DNA of 64,000 nucleotides, taken from Cellulomonas telluris. GTDB lineage: Bacteria; Actinomycetota; Actinomycetes; Actinomycetales; Cellulomonadaceae. The position numbers were made by a program, and so were the translations under genes. The stretch covers positions 558,001 to 622,000 of the forward strand of contig NZ_QXFN01000004.1 in the NCBI RefSeq assembly GCF_004886325.1. The letters run 5' to 3'. Each line of letters starts with the position of its first letter. Positions within the stretch are counted from its first letter, which is position 1. Below are positions 19,148-29,561 of this stretch, in pieces. Below the pieces are notes generated by a model that saw only the letters and a list, made by a program, of their open reading frames with translations, searched no databases and was not told where the DNA came from.

Positions 19148-20490
19148 CCAGCACCGACACCGGCGCCGACGCGCCCACCCGCCTCAAGCGGTCCGTCACC
19201 GGACTGCTCCTGTTCCTGTTCATCCTCGGCGACGTCCTCGGCGCCGGGGTCTACGCGCTGGTCGGCGAGCTCTCGGCCGAGGCCGGCGGCATGGTGTGGC
19301 TGCCGCTGCTCGTGGCCCTCGGCATGGCGCTGCTCACCGCGGCGTCGTACGCCGAGCTCGTCACGAAGTACCCGCAGGCCGGCGGCTCCGCCGTCTACGC
19401 GCAGCGCGCCTTCGGCAAGCCGGTCGTCTCGTTCCTCGTCGGCTTCGCGATGCTCGCCGCGGGCGTCACGTCCGCCGCCGGCCTGTCGCTGGCGTTCGCG
19501 GGCGACTACCTCGGTGTCTTCCTCGACGTCCCGGCCATCCCCGCCGCGATCGTGTTCCTCGCGCTCGTCGCCGCGCTCAACGCGCGCGGCATCAAGGAGT
19601 CGATGCGCGCGAACCTCGTCATGACCGCGATCGAGGTCAGCGGCCTGCTGCTCGTCGTCGTCCTCGGCGCGATCGTGCTGGGCCGCGGCGAGGGCGACCC
19701 GGGTCGCCTGCTCGAGCTGCCCGAGGGCACGACCGTGGCGGGCGCGACCCTCGGCGGGGCGCTCATCGCGTTCTACTCGTTCGTCGGCTTCGAGACGTCC
19801 GCGAACGTCGCGGAGGAGGTGCGCGACGTCCGCCGCGTGTACCCGCGCGCGCTGTTCGGTGCCCTCGTGACCGCCGGGGTCGTCTACCTGCTCGTCGGCG
19901 TCGTCGCCCCCGCCGTCGTCGCCCCCGCCGACCTGCAGGCGTCCAGCGGTCCCCTGCTCGAGGTGGTCCGCGCCTCGGGCGGCGTGCCGCTGGAGCTGTT
20001 CTCGGTCGTCGCGCTCATCGCCGTCGCCAACGGCGCCCTGCTGACGATGATCATGTCGAGCCGCCTCGCGTACGGGATGGCCGAGGAGGGCCTGCTCCCC
20101 CGCCCGCTCGCCCGCGTGCTCCCGAACCGGCGCACCCCCGTCGTCGCCATCGTCGTCACGACGGTCGTGGCCATGGTCCTCACGGCGACCGGCTCGCTCG
20201 TCGACCTCGCGTCCACGGTCGTGCTGCTGCTGCTGTTCGTGTTCCTCAGCACCAACCTCGCGGTGCTGGTGCTGCGTCGCGACCACGTCGACCGTCCGCA
20301 CTTCCGTGCGTGGACGCCGCTGCCGGTCCTGGCGATCGTCACCTGCCTCGTCCTGCTCACGCAGCAGGAGCCGCGGCACTGGCTGCTCGCGGGCGTGCTG
20401 CTCGCCGTCGGCGTGGTGCTGTACCTGGTCACGCGGCGCTCCTCCGCACGCACCGAGCCGGCGGCGGACGCGGACGACGCGCGCGCCTGA
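19144..20490 (+). CDS. APC-family amino acid/polyamine permease
   Basis: 448 residues, about 12 hydrophobic segments. The opening GLLLFLFILGDVLGAGVYALVGELSAEAGG is the unwound TM1 (GxGI/V-like) of the APC superfamily; later YSFVGFETSANVAEEVRDVRRVYPRAL is the conserved TM6-loop segment (FxGFE..A..AEE..NP-like). It moves amino acids or amines with cations; the substrate is not readable. GTG 19144 overlaps the stop of the preceding gene, so expression is coupled. Confidence 0.85.
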   Translation: MTSTDTGADAPTRLKRSVTGLLLFLFILGDVLGAGVYALVGELSAEAGGMVWLPLLVALGMALLTAASYAELVTKYPQAGGSAVYAQRAFGKPVVSFLVGFAMLAAGVTSAAGLSLAFAGDYLGVFLDVPAIPAAIVFLALVAALNARGIKESMRANLVMTAIEVSGLLLVVVLGAIVLGRGEGDPGRLLELPEGTTVAGATLGGALIAFYSFVGFETSANVAEEVRDVRRVYPRALFGALVTAGVVYLLVGVVAPAVVAPADLQASSGPLLEVVRASGGVPLELFSVVALIAVANGALLTMIMSSRLAYGMAEEGLLPRPLARVLPNRRTPVVAIVVTTVVAMVLTATGSLVDLASTVVLLLLFVFLSTNLAVLVLRRDHVDRPHFRAWTPLPVLAIVTCLVLLTQQEPRHWLLAGVLLAVGVVLYLVTRRSSARTEPAADADDARA

Positions 20491-20550
20491 GCGGGCGCTG
20501 AGGCCGGGCTGCGGGCTGCTGCTCGACGCGCGGCCCCGGCGCGCTCCACC

Positions 20551-20556
20551 TAGCGT
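20551..20556 (+). promoter_or_regulatory. Putative -10 box for the SRPBCC gene at 20.6 kb
   Basis: TAGCGT, about 40 nt before the ATG and upstream of a strong AGGAGGAG site. No good -35. Confidence 0.35.
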
Positions 20557-20595
20557 GGAACGCGCACGATCCCCGATCACGCAGGAGGAGACGGC

Positions 20596-21063
20596 ATGCC
20601 CACGATCGAGCAGACGATCGACGTCGACGTCCCGGTGCGCACCGCGTACGACCAGTGGACGCAGTTCGAGGACTTCCCGCACTTCATGAACGGCGTGGAG
20701 CAGATCACGCAGGTCAGCGACACGCTGACCCACTGGAAGACCAAGATCGGCGGGGTCGAGCGCGAGTTCGACGCGCAGATCGTCGAGCAGGAGCCCGACC
20801 AGGTCGTCGCGTGGCGCAGCGTCGACGGCACGGCCCACGCGGGCCACATCTCGTTCCAGCCCCTGGGCGCCACCTCGACGCGGGTCACCGCGAAGATCGA
20901 GTGGGAGGCGGAGTCCCTCGTCGAGAAGGTCGGCGCCGCGGTCGGCGCCGACGACCGGCAGGTGAAGAACGACCTGGAGCGGTTCAAGGAGTTCATCGAG
21001 AGCCGCGGCACCGAGACCGGCGCCTGGCGCGGCTCGGTGCAGGGCGGCAGCCCGACCGTCTGA
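20596..21063 (+). CDS. SRPBCC / polyketide-cyclase-like protein
   Basis: 155 residues from ATG 20596 with AGGAGGAG 8 nt upstream. Cyclase/dehydrase (coenzyme-Q-binding COQ10-like) fold: IEQTIDVDVPVRTAYDQWTQFEDFPHFMNGVEQI, then EREFDAQIVEQEPDQVVAWRS and a long C-terminal helix (QVKNDLERFKEFIESRG). This short, single-domain type is abundant in actinobacteria and is thought to bind a hydrophobic ligand; no enzymatic residues are evident. Own promoter and terminator. Confidence 0.82.
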   Translation: MPTIEQTIDVDVPVRTAYDQWTQFEDFPHFMNGVEQITQVSDTLTHWKTKIGGVEREFDAQIVEQEPDQVVAWRSVDGTAHAGHISFQPLGATSTRVTAKIEWEAESLVEKVGAAVGADDRQVKNDLERFKEFIESRGTETGAWRGSVQGGSPTV

Positions 21064-21076
21064 CGCGACACCACGA

Positions 21077-21114
21077 CGACGGCCCGGCACCCCGGACGGG
21101 GTGCCGGGCCGTCG
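21077..21114. terminator. Bidirectional terminator hairpin
   Basis: 17-bp perfect stem (21077-21093 with 21098-21114) and a GGAC loop, between the convergent SRPBCC and YyaL-type genes. Confidence 0.8.
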
Positions 21115-21132
21115 CGCGTGCCGGCGGTGCCG

Positions 21133-23181
<2,049 letters not shown>

Positions 23182-23348
23182 GCCTCCAGCCTGTGGCAGG
23201 GCGCGTGCGGGTGCGAGCCGACGGCCCTGCCCGGTGGTGTCGGTGTCCGTCGGGGTTCCCCGCACGCGCACCCGCGGACGGTGGTGGAGGCGCGTCCGGG
23301 CAGGCTGACCGTGCGGCTGGATGGTGCCGGCCGACCGTGGCGGCCGGC

Positions 23349-24344
23349 TCAGCCGTCGCCGCGGCGGACCGCCCCGGGCGGGCGCCCGGTCTCGCGGGAG
23401 AACGCCCGGCTGAACGCCGCCTCGGACTCGTAGCCCGTCGCGGCCGCCACGCGCGCGACGGTCTCCCCGCGGCGCAGCCGGTCCTCGGCGACGTGCATGC
23501 GCCAGCGCGTCACGTACGTCATCGCCGGCACGCCGGCGACGACGGTGAAGCGCTCCGCGAACGCGGACCGCGACATCGCCGCCTCGCGGGCGAGCGCCGC
23601 CACGGTCCACGGCGCGGCCGGGTCGGCGTGCACGGCGGCGACGGCGCGGCCGACGTGGGGGTCGCGCAGCGCGGCGAGCCAGCCGGTCGTGTCGTCCTGC
23701 TCGTCCAGCCACGCGCGGATCGCCTGGACGACGAGGACGTCGGCGAGCCGGGTGGTGACGGCCTCGCCGCCGGGCCGCGCGTGCTCGACCTCGGCCGCCA
23801 TGAGGCGCAGCGTGTCCGCCGCCCACGGCGAGCGTCCCGCGGGCACGTGCACCACGGGCGGCAGGAGCGCGAGCAGGTGCCGCGACGCCGGCCCGTCGAC
23901 GGCGAGGATCCCGCACACCAGCAGCGTCCGCGGGCCCGGCCCGTCGTGGCGCAGCACCGAGTACTGGTCGGTGACGTACTCCTGGGGCAGCGTGTCGACG
24001 CGGCCCAGCGAGGGCACGCCGGGCGCGCTGCGCAGCGCGTGCCCCCGCCCGTGCGGGACGAGCGCGAGGTCCCCGGCACGCAGGTGCACCGACGTGCCGT
24101 CGACGTCGACGTGGCACTCCCCCGCGGTGACGACGTGGAAGCTGACGCACGCGCCGAGCGCCGGCATGTCGACCGCCCACGGCGCCGCCGCCTCGGTGCG
24201 GGAGTAGAAGAGCCCGGTGACGCGCAGCCGGTGCAGGGCGGCACCGACGGGGTCCGTGGAGCTCCACGGACCCGGTCCGCCGGGAGCCAGGCCGGCAGGG
24301 GCGGCCGCGCCCTCCGCGGACAGGCTCGGCAGGGTCGTCGTCAT
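23349..24344 (-). CDS. AraC-family transcriptional regulator with cupin domain
   Basis: 331 residues from ATG 24344, 8 nt after GGGAGG. N-terminal cupin-type sensory domain (about 30-190; [28 protein letters not shown] is the metal/ligand-barrel motif) and a C-terminal pair of HTH motifs (about 235-331): [21 protein letters not shown], then [20 protein letters not shown] with the AraC signature ending in GRPPGAVR. Divergent, 126 bp away, from the NAD(P)-binding reductase at 24471, which it probably regulates. Confidence 0.88.
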   Translation of the reverse strand: MTTTLPSLSAEGAAAPAGLAPGGPGPWSSTDPVGAALHRLRVTGLFYSRTEAAAPWAVDMPALGACVSFHVVTAGECHVDVDGTSVHLRAGDLALVPHGRGHALRSAPGVPSLGRVDTLPQEYVTDQYSVLRHDGPGPRTLLVCGILAVDGPASRHLLALLPPVVHVPAGRSPWAADTLRLMAAEVEHARPGGEAVTTRLADVLVVQAIRAWLDEQDDTTGWLAALRDPHVGRAVAAVHADPAAPWTVAALAREAAMSRSAFAERFTVVAGVPAMTYVTRWRMHVAEDRLRRGETVARVAAATGYESEAAFSRAFSRETGRPPGAVRRGDG

Positions 24345-24470
24345 CCGGCCATCCTCCCGGCCGTTCCGGACGATCGGCAATGCCCGCGCGACGTCCTGCT
24401 GTTCCGCGTCCGCCACGGAGGGCCTGGAATGGAGGTGTCCGGGCGAGACCCGGGGACGACGGAGGTCGAC

Positions 24471-25145
24471 ATGCGGGTGCTGGTGGTGGGTGCGACGGGC
24501 GGGTCCGGACGCGCGGCGGTGGCGGCGCTGGTGTGGGCGGGGCACGAGGTGACGGCGCTGTCGCGGCACGCCGCGGCCATGACGGGGCCGCGCGTGCGCG
24601 GCGTCGACGGCGACGCGACGGACACGGCGACCGTCGACGCGCTGGTCGCGGGGCAGGACGCGGTCGTGGTGACGCTCGGCATCAGCGAGGACGCGCTCGC
24701 GGTGCGGCTGCGCGGGCCGCGCCGCACGGCGCCGGACGTGCGCTCGCGCGGCACCGCGGCGGTGGTCGACGCGATGCGACGGCACGGGGTGCGCCGCCTG
24801 GTGGTGCAGACGTCCTACGGCGTGGGGTCGAGCGCCTCGCGACTGCCGGTGCTCATGCGCGCGCTGTTCGCCGTGCTGCTCGCGCCGCAGATCGCGGACA
24901 CCCGGCGGCAGGCGCGTCTCGTGCACGCCAGCGGCCTCGACTGGGTCGAGGTGCAGCCCGTCAACCTGACCGACGACGACGTCGCCGTGCCCGCCCTCGT
25001 CGCGGACGACGACCGCACCGCGTCGATGAAGGTCGCGCGACGCCAGGTCGGGCAGGTGCTGGCCGACGCGGTCGAGCGGGACGACCTCGTCGGCCGCGTG
25101 CTCGCGGTGTCGCACGACCCGCGCGTGCGCGCCGCCGCCGGCTGA
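24471..25145 (+). CDS. NAD(P)H-binding atypical short-chain dehydrogenase
   Basis: 224 residues from ATG 24471, 5 nt after GGAGG. A Rossmann opening [15 protein letters not shown] with the GATGGxG dinucleotide motif of atypical/extended SDRs (NmrA-like, PF13460), a [17 protein letters not shown] strand-helix, and [10 protein letters not shown] in place of the usual catalytic Tyr region. No clear YxxxK pair, so it may be a sensor or quinone-type reductase rather than a classical dehydrogenase. Divergent from the AraC regulator. Confidence 0.8.
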   Translation: MRVLVVGATGGSGRAAVAALVWAGHEVTALSRHAAAMTGPRVRGVDGDATDTATVDALVAGQDAVVVTLGISEDALAVRLRGPRRTAPDVRSRGTAAVVDAMRRHGVRRLVVQTSYGVGSSASRLPVLMRALFAVLLAPQIADTRRQARLVHASGLDWVEVQPVNLTDDDVAVPALVADDDRTASMKVARRQVGQVLADAVERDDLVGRVLAVSHDPRVRAAAG

Positions 25146-25205
25146 CGGTCCGCGGCACCCCGTCAGGGGTCCGCCGACGCGGGGGTCCGGGGCGTCAAGG
25201 GTCCG

Positions 25206-25430
25206 TGAACCCCGACGGACCGGGCGATGCTCGAGGTCCTCGTCCGGCACCACGGCCGCCTCGTCACGCGCCGCCAGCTGCTGCAGGAGGTCTGGGGTCC
25301 TGCCTGCTCGGACGAGACCCACTACCTGCGCGTCTACTCCGCGCAGCTGCGCCGCAAGCTCGAGGACGACCCCGCTCACCCCCGGCACATCCGCACGAGC
25401 CCCGGGATGGGCTACACGTTCGAGGTGTGA
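25206..25430 (+). pseudogene. kdpE: kdpE remnant: C-terminal DNA-binding domain of a KdpE-type response regulator
   Basis: Only the winged-helix end of an OmpR-type response regulator remains. From ATG 25227 come LEVLVRHHGRLVTRRQLLQ, then THYLRVYSAQLRRKLEDDP and SPGMGYTFEV, which track the last 70 or so residues of KdpE closely. The homology starts before the ATG (TPTDRAM, matching the usual TPTEW), right after an in-frame TGA at 25206. No receiver domain and no kdpD or kdpFABC lie nearby. No binding site precedes the ATG. Probably a decayed fragment; a truncated free DNA-binding domain is less likely but possible. Confidence 0.75.
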
Positions 25431-25568
25431 CGCAGGTCTCCCCCGCCGGTTGCGGACGCCGTCGCCGTTCGTCAGCGTGGACGACGACGACGGTCCAGCA
25501 GGTGGCCGCCGCACCACGCCCCGACGGGCCGGGCGACCGCCCGCGGGCGTCGACCGCAGGAGGCACCC

Positions 25569-25820
25569 ATGGCGACTGGCGAGACCGGCTTCGACGACGT
25601 GACGTTCGACCTCATCTCCGTGCAGTACCACTCCCTCAAGGCGGGGCACGACTACGGGCAGTACGTGCGCGACGCCCGCAACGCCGGCAAGGAGGAGATC
25701 GCCGCGTTCTTCGAGCAGGTGATGCGGGAGGACTCCGAGCGCGCGCAGCGCTGCCACCAGTTCCTCGGCGAGCTCACGCAGCACGGCACCGACGCGACGT
25801 CGCCGCAGGGCGACGTCTGA
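25569..25820 (+). CDS. Small alpha-helical protein, conserved in actinobacteria (unknown function)
   Basis: 83 residues, ATG 25569 with an AGGAGG site. Opens GETGFDDVTFDLISVQYHSLKAG, followed by two amphipathic helices rich in Glu, Gln and Arg (YGQYVRDARNAGKEEIAAFF, VMREDSERAQRCHQFLGEL). I recall similar 75-85-residue actinobacterial proteins without assigned function; the helix pair loosely recalls half of a ferritin-like bundle, but the paired ExxH ligands are missing. Own terminator downstream. Confidence 0.65.
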   Translation: MATGETGFDDVTFDLISVQYHSLKAGHDYGQYVRDARNAGKEEIAAFFEQVMREDSERAQRCHQFLGELTQHGTDATSPQGDV

Positions 25821-25833
25821 CCCGCTGCCCGGT

Positions 25834-25864
25834 GCCGGGCCCGGGCGAGGAGCCCGGGCCCGGC
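25834..25864. terminator. Bidirectional terminator hairpin
   Basis: 13-bp perfect stem (25834-25846 with 25852-25864) and a GAGGA loop, between the convergent small helical protein and the GT2 gene. Confidence 0.78.
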
Positions 25865-25886
25865 GGCAGGGACGGCCACGCCGGTG

Positions 25887-26666
25887 TCAGGACCGGTGGG
25901 GCACCGGCCGCCACCGTGCGGCCCAGCGCTCCCACGGCGGCAGCACACGCCACTGCCGCCCGAGGGTGCGGAACGCACGCCCCAGGCGGGTCACCCACTG
26001 GCGGCCGAACCGGACGGACCGTGCGGACACCCCCACGCACCAGCCCCGGTCGACGACGACCCGCGCGGCGGGGCCGAGCGCGAGCGCCAGGTCGAGGTCG
26101 TCGTGCACGTCCTCGACGCGGGTGACGTGCTCGCGCACCCGGCGCCACGCGTCGGCGCGCACGGCCATCGACGACCCCCACAGCACGGGGTGGCCCGCCG
26201 CGAGGTGGCCCAGCACGTAGTAGGCGCCCAGGTACGCCCGCGCGACGCGCCGCCCACGCCGGCCGGCCAGGTCGAACCGGCCCGTCCCCGTCACGGCGTC
26301 GACGCGCGGGTCGGCCAGCACGTGCAGGGCGTGCGCGACCCAGCCCTCGTCGGGCCGTGAGTCCGCGTCGAGGCGCAGGATGACGTCGCCGCGCGCCGCG
26401 TCGTAGCCCGCCGCGGCGGCCGCCGGGATGCCGACACGCGGCTCGTGCACGACGCGGGCGCCCCACCGGCGCGCGACGTCGGCGCTCGCGTCGGAGGAGC
26501 CGTTGTCGACCACGACCACCTCGTCGGGCGCGACGCTCTGACGGGCGAGGCGCCGCAGGCACGCGTCCAGGTGCGCCGCGTCGTCGCGCACGGGCACGAC
26601 CACGGACACGACGGGCTCGCGCACGGGACGGTCGACGGGCGCCGTCCGGGCAGGGGTGGCGCTCAC
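25887..26666 (-). CDS. Family 2 glycosyltransferase
   Basis: 259 residues from GTG 26666 with GAGGAG upstream. GT-A fold: VVSVVVPVRDDAAHLDACLRRL, VVVVDNGSSDASADVA (first Asp region), and DVILRLDADSRPDEGW giving the DxD-type motif (DAD). No transmembrane anchor, so a soluble or peripheral enzyme. The acceptor is unknown and there are no co-directional neighbours. Confidence 0.85.
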   Translation of the reverse strand: MSATPARTAPVDRPVREPVVSVVVPVRDDAAHLDACLRRLARQSVAPDEVVVVDNGSSDASADVARRWGARVVHEPRVGIPAAAAAGYDAARGDVILRLDADSRPDEGWVAHALHVLADPRVDAVTGTGRFDLAGRRGRRVARAYLGAYYVLGHLAAGHPVLWGSSMAVRADAWRRVREHVTRVEDVHDDLDLALALGPAARVVVDRGWCVGVSARSVRFGRQWVTRLGRAFRTLGRQWRVLPPWERWAARWRPVPHRS

Positions 26667-26921
26667 GCTGCTCCTCGGTGCTCACGCGCCGGGCCGCGGC
26701 TGCTGCACGCGCCGGCGCAGGACATGGTCCCCGGCGCACCGTGCCAGGGCCATCCGGGAGCGGGCGGGCGCGTCCACGCCGGTCCGGACGCGTGTCCGGC
26801 CTCCGGGTGCGTCCCCCGCCGGGCGTTGTTTGACTGGCAGGACCACCGCGCGTCGAGGAGATGGCGCGTGCCGGCGGTCGTCCCGACCGGGGACGCCTGC
26901 GTGCCAGCGAGAGGGAGCCAC

Positions 26922-27803
26922 ATGTTCTTCCACCGCCAGGAGCTGCAGTTCCACGCCAAGCCCGAGAAGCCCGACGCGGTCTTCGCCCGCAAGCTGCAGG
27001 AGGTGCTCGGCGGGCAGTACGGCGAGATCACGGTCGCGATGCAGTACGGGTTCCAGTCGTGGAACGCCCACATCCCCGGCAAGTACCGCGACCTGCTCTA
27101 CGGGATCGGTGCCGAGGAGTTCGGCCACGTCGAGATGCTCGCGACGATGATCGCGCAGCTGCTCGACGACGCCCCGATCGGCATCGTCGAGGGGGCCGTC
27201 CAGGACGACCCGACCGTCGCCGCGATCGTGGGCGGCACGGACCCGCAGCACGCGATCGTCGCGGGTGCGGGCGCGCGCCCCGTGGACTCGAACGGCAACC
27301 CGTGGACGGCCGGGTACGTCACGGCGAGCGGCAACCTGCTCGCCGACTTCACGGCCAACGCGAACGCCGAGATGCAGGGCCGCCTGCAGGTCGCGCGGCT
27401 CTACCACATGACCGACGACAAGGGCGTGCGGGACATGCTCGCGTTCCTGCTCGCGCGCGACACGATGCACCAGAACCAGTGGATCGCCGCCGCGAAGGAG
27501 CTGCAGGAGGAGGGCCACGAGCTGCTGCCCGTGCCGTCGAACTTCCCGCTCTCCAAGGAGCACCGCGACGTGTCCTACCAGTACATCAACTTCTCCAACG
27601 GCGAGCACGCCTCCGAGGGCAGCTGGGCGTCCGGCCCCACCCCGGACGGCAAGGGCGAGTTCACGTACGTCGCCGAGCCGCCCGCGGGCGTGCCGGCGCC
27701 GAAGCCCACGCGCCCGGACTCGCGCCTGTACGGCACGACCGACGTGCCGAACGCCGTCGAGAAGGTCGCCGGCCGGGTGCAGGACAAGCTGCACCGCGAG
27801 TGA
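26922..27803 (+). CDS. Manganese catalase (non-heme, dimanganese)
   Basis: 293 residues, ATG 26922 after GAGGGAG. Converts H2O2 to water and oxygen at a binuclear Mn site in a four-helix bundle. All five ligands of the family are in place: Glu35 (QYGEITVAM), Glu66 and His69 (GAEEFGHVEM), Glu150 (NANAEMQGR) and His183 (RDTMHQNQW). The opening MFFHRQELQFHAKPEKPD and the closing C-terminal tail are typical. Heads a three-gene set in which the next two genes each start by a 4-bp overlap, tying it to an Ala-rich unknown protein and an alcohol dehydrogenase. Confidence 0.93.
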   Translation: MFFHRQELQFHAKPEKPDAVFARKLQEVLGGQYGEITVAMQYGFQSWNAHIPGKYRDLLYGIGAEEFGHVEMLATMIAQLLDDAPIGIVEGAVQDDPTVAAIVGGTDPQHAIVAGAGARPVDSNGNPWTAGYVTASGNLLADFTANANAEMQGRLQVARLYHMTDDKGVRDMLAFLLARDTMHQNQWIAAAKELQEEGHELLPVPSNFPLSKEHRDVSYQYINFSNGEHASEGSWASGPTPDGKGEFTYVAEPPAGVPAPKPTRPDSRLYGTTDVPNAVEKVAGRVQDKLHRE

Positions 27804-28219
27804 GCGTGCGCGGACGACTGCTGGCCGTGGCGGCGCTCGGTGCGGGCGCCGCCACGGCGGTCGTGCTCCGGCGCGGCCGCACGGCCCTCGACGCACCCGG
27901 TCGCGGGACGCTCGCCGTCACGGTCGCGCTCACGGCGGACGAGGTCGACGCCCGCGCGACCGGCCTGGACGACGAGCTCGGCGCCCTGCTGGCGCGGGCT
28001 CGGCGCACGCCGGCGCCGGGCGGGCGCGGGACGGAGCTACGGGTCGACGACGACGGCCACGACCGGGCCGGCACGCGGCAGACGTTGCGGCTGCTCAAGC
28101 AGCAGCTGGAGACCGGCTCGACCATGCCGCCCGACGACCTGTCGGGCCGACCCCCGACGCCGCAGGGGCTGGCGCTGGACGCGGTGCTGCGCGCCGCGGG
28201 ACGGGAGGGACGCCTGTGA
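27800..28219 (+). CDS. Hypothetical protein with N-terminal membrane segment
   Basis: 139 residues from GTG 27800, overlapping the catalase stop (GTGA). A single hydrophobic N-terminal stretch (RLLAVAALGAGAATAVVL) followed by a polar domain with no motif I recognise (GTLAVTVALTADEVDARATG, later TRQTLRLLKQQLETGSTMPPDDL). Could be a membrane-tethered adaptor. Its position between catalase and alcohol dehydrogenase, with overlaps on both sides, implies the same expression unit. Confidence 0.55.
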   Translation: MSVRGRLLAVAALGAGAATAVVLRRGRTALDAPGRGTLAVTVALTADEVDARATGLDDELGALLARARRTPAPGGRGTELRVDDDGHDRAGTRQTLRLLKQQLETGSTMPPDDLSGRPPTPQGLALDAVLRAAGREGRL

Positions 28220-29397
28220 GGGCGGTGCAGTGGACCGGGGTCAACGAGGTCAGCACGGGCGACGTGCCGGACCCCGCGATCGAGCAGCCGTACGACGCGA
28301 TCGTCAAGGTCACCGCGAGCGTCACGTGCGGCTCGGACCTGCACCTGCTCGGCGGGTACATCCCGTTCATGCGGCACGGCGACGTCATCGGGCACGAGTT
28401 CCTCGGCGAGGTCGTCGAGGTGGGGCCCGGCGTGCGCGACCGGCGGGTGGGCGAACGGGTGGTCGTCAGCTCGTTCATCGCGTGCGGGAGCTGCTGGTAC
28501 TGCCGGCAGCAGCTGTTCTCGCTGTGCGACAACGGCAACCGCAACCCCGCGGTCACCGAGACGTTGTGGGGCTTCGCGCCCGGCGGGTGCTTCGGCTACT
28601 CGCACGCGCTCGGCGGGTACGCCGGCTCCCACGCGGAGTACGTGCGCGTGCCGTTCGCGGACGTCGGCGCGTTCCCCGTGCCCGACGGGGTCGAGGACCT
28701 GCGCGCGCTGTTCGCCTCGGACGCCGCGGCGACGGGGTGGATGGGCGCGGCCGACCTGGGCGAGGTCGGGCCCGGCGACGTCGTGGCCGTGTGGGGTGCG
28801 GGAGGCGTGGGCCAGATGGCGGCCCGTTCCGCCCAGATCCTCGGTGCGGACCGCGTCGTCGTCATCGAGACCGACCCGTACCGCCGCGCCGTCGCGCGCG
28901 ACCAGCTGGGCTGCGACGTGCTCGACCCGCAGGACGCGCTCGGCGACGCGCTGCTCGACCTCACGGCCGGCCGGGGGCCGGACGTGTGCATCGAGGCGGT
29001 CGGCATGGAGGCGTCCGGGGCCACCGGGCCCCTGGCGGCGCTCGACAAGGTCACGCAGCTCGCGCGGGTGCAGACCGAGCGCATCACGCCGCTGCGCGAG
29101 GCGATCTACCACTGCCGCAAGGGCGGGCGCGTCGCCGTGCTGGGCGTGTTCGCGGCGTGGGCGGACCGGTTCCCCCTCGGTGCCCTGATGAACAAGGGGC
29201 TCACGCTGCGGGGTGCGCAGATGCACGGGCAGAAGTACATCCCGACGCTGCTCGACCTCATGGCGCGTGACGAGCTCGCGCCGGAGTACCTCGCGACGCA
29301 CGTGCTCGACCTCGAGGACGGCGCCGAGGCGTACCGCCTGTTCAAGGAGAAGGACGACGGCTGCCTGCGGGCGGTCCTGCGTCCCGGCGGGGTCTGA
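28216..29397 (+). CDS. Zinc-dependent alcohol dehydrogenase (formaldehyde-dehydrogenase-like MDR)
   Basis: 393 residues from GTG 28216, overlapping the previous stop. Medium-chain dehydrogenase: catalytic-zinc motif GHEFLGEVVEVG with an upstream Cys in VTCGSDLHL; structural-zinc cysteines in CGSCWYCRQQLFSLC; Rossmann motif VWGAGGVGQMAA. The layout (GGYAGSHAEYVRVP; long C-terminal segment) matches the subgroup of glutathione-independent formaldehyde or threonine-type dehydrogenases seen in actinobacteria. NAD is the likely cofactor (Glu after the second Rossmann strand, VVVIETD). Substrate unproven. Confidence 0.85.
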   Translation: MRAVQWTGVNEVSTGDVPDPAIEQPYDAIVKVTASVTCGSDLHLLGGYIPFMRHGDVIGHEFLGEVVEVGPGVRDRRVGERVVVSSFIACGSCWYCRQQLFSLCDNGNRNPAVTETLWGFAPGGCFGYSHALGGYAGSHAEYVRVPFADVGAFPVPDGVEDLRALFASDAAATGWMGAADLGEVGPGDVVAVWGAGGVGQMAARSAQILGADRVVVIETDPYRRAVARDQLGCDVLDPQDALGDALLDLTAGRGPDVCIEAVGMEASGATGPLAALDKVTQLARVQTERITPLREAIYHCRKGGRVAVLGVFAAWADRFPLGALMNKGLTLRGAQMHGQKYIPTLLDLMARDELAPEYLATHVLDLEDGAEAYRLFKEKDDGCLRAVLRPGGV

Positions 29398-29412
29398 CGC
29401 GCGAGCCCTCGT

Positions 29413-29456
29413 CCTGCGGCTGCGTCCCGGGTGCCGACCATGGGCGCAGCCGCAGG
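29413..29456 (+). terminator. Terminator-type hairpin after the catalase operon
   Basis: 12-bp perfect stem CCTGCGGCTGCG (29413-29424) with CGCAGCCGCAGG (29445-29456) and a 20-nt loop, 15 bp after the dehydrogenase stop. Confidence 0.6.
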
Positions 29457-29561
29457 TGAGCGCCTCGTGGCGGCCGATGTTCCGGTGGCGGGCCACGGGG
29501 GCCGGGGCCACGATGGGTCGCGCGTCGAGCCCCGGCGCCGCAGCCCGAGGGAACGAGAACG

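Noticed and set aside
24471-25145. Classical SDR dehydrogenase label
   Set aside because: The YxxxK catalytic pair is not found; an atypical NAD(P)-binding (NmrA-like) protein fits better.
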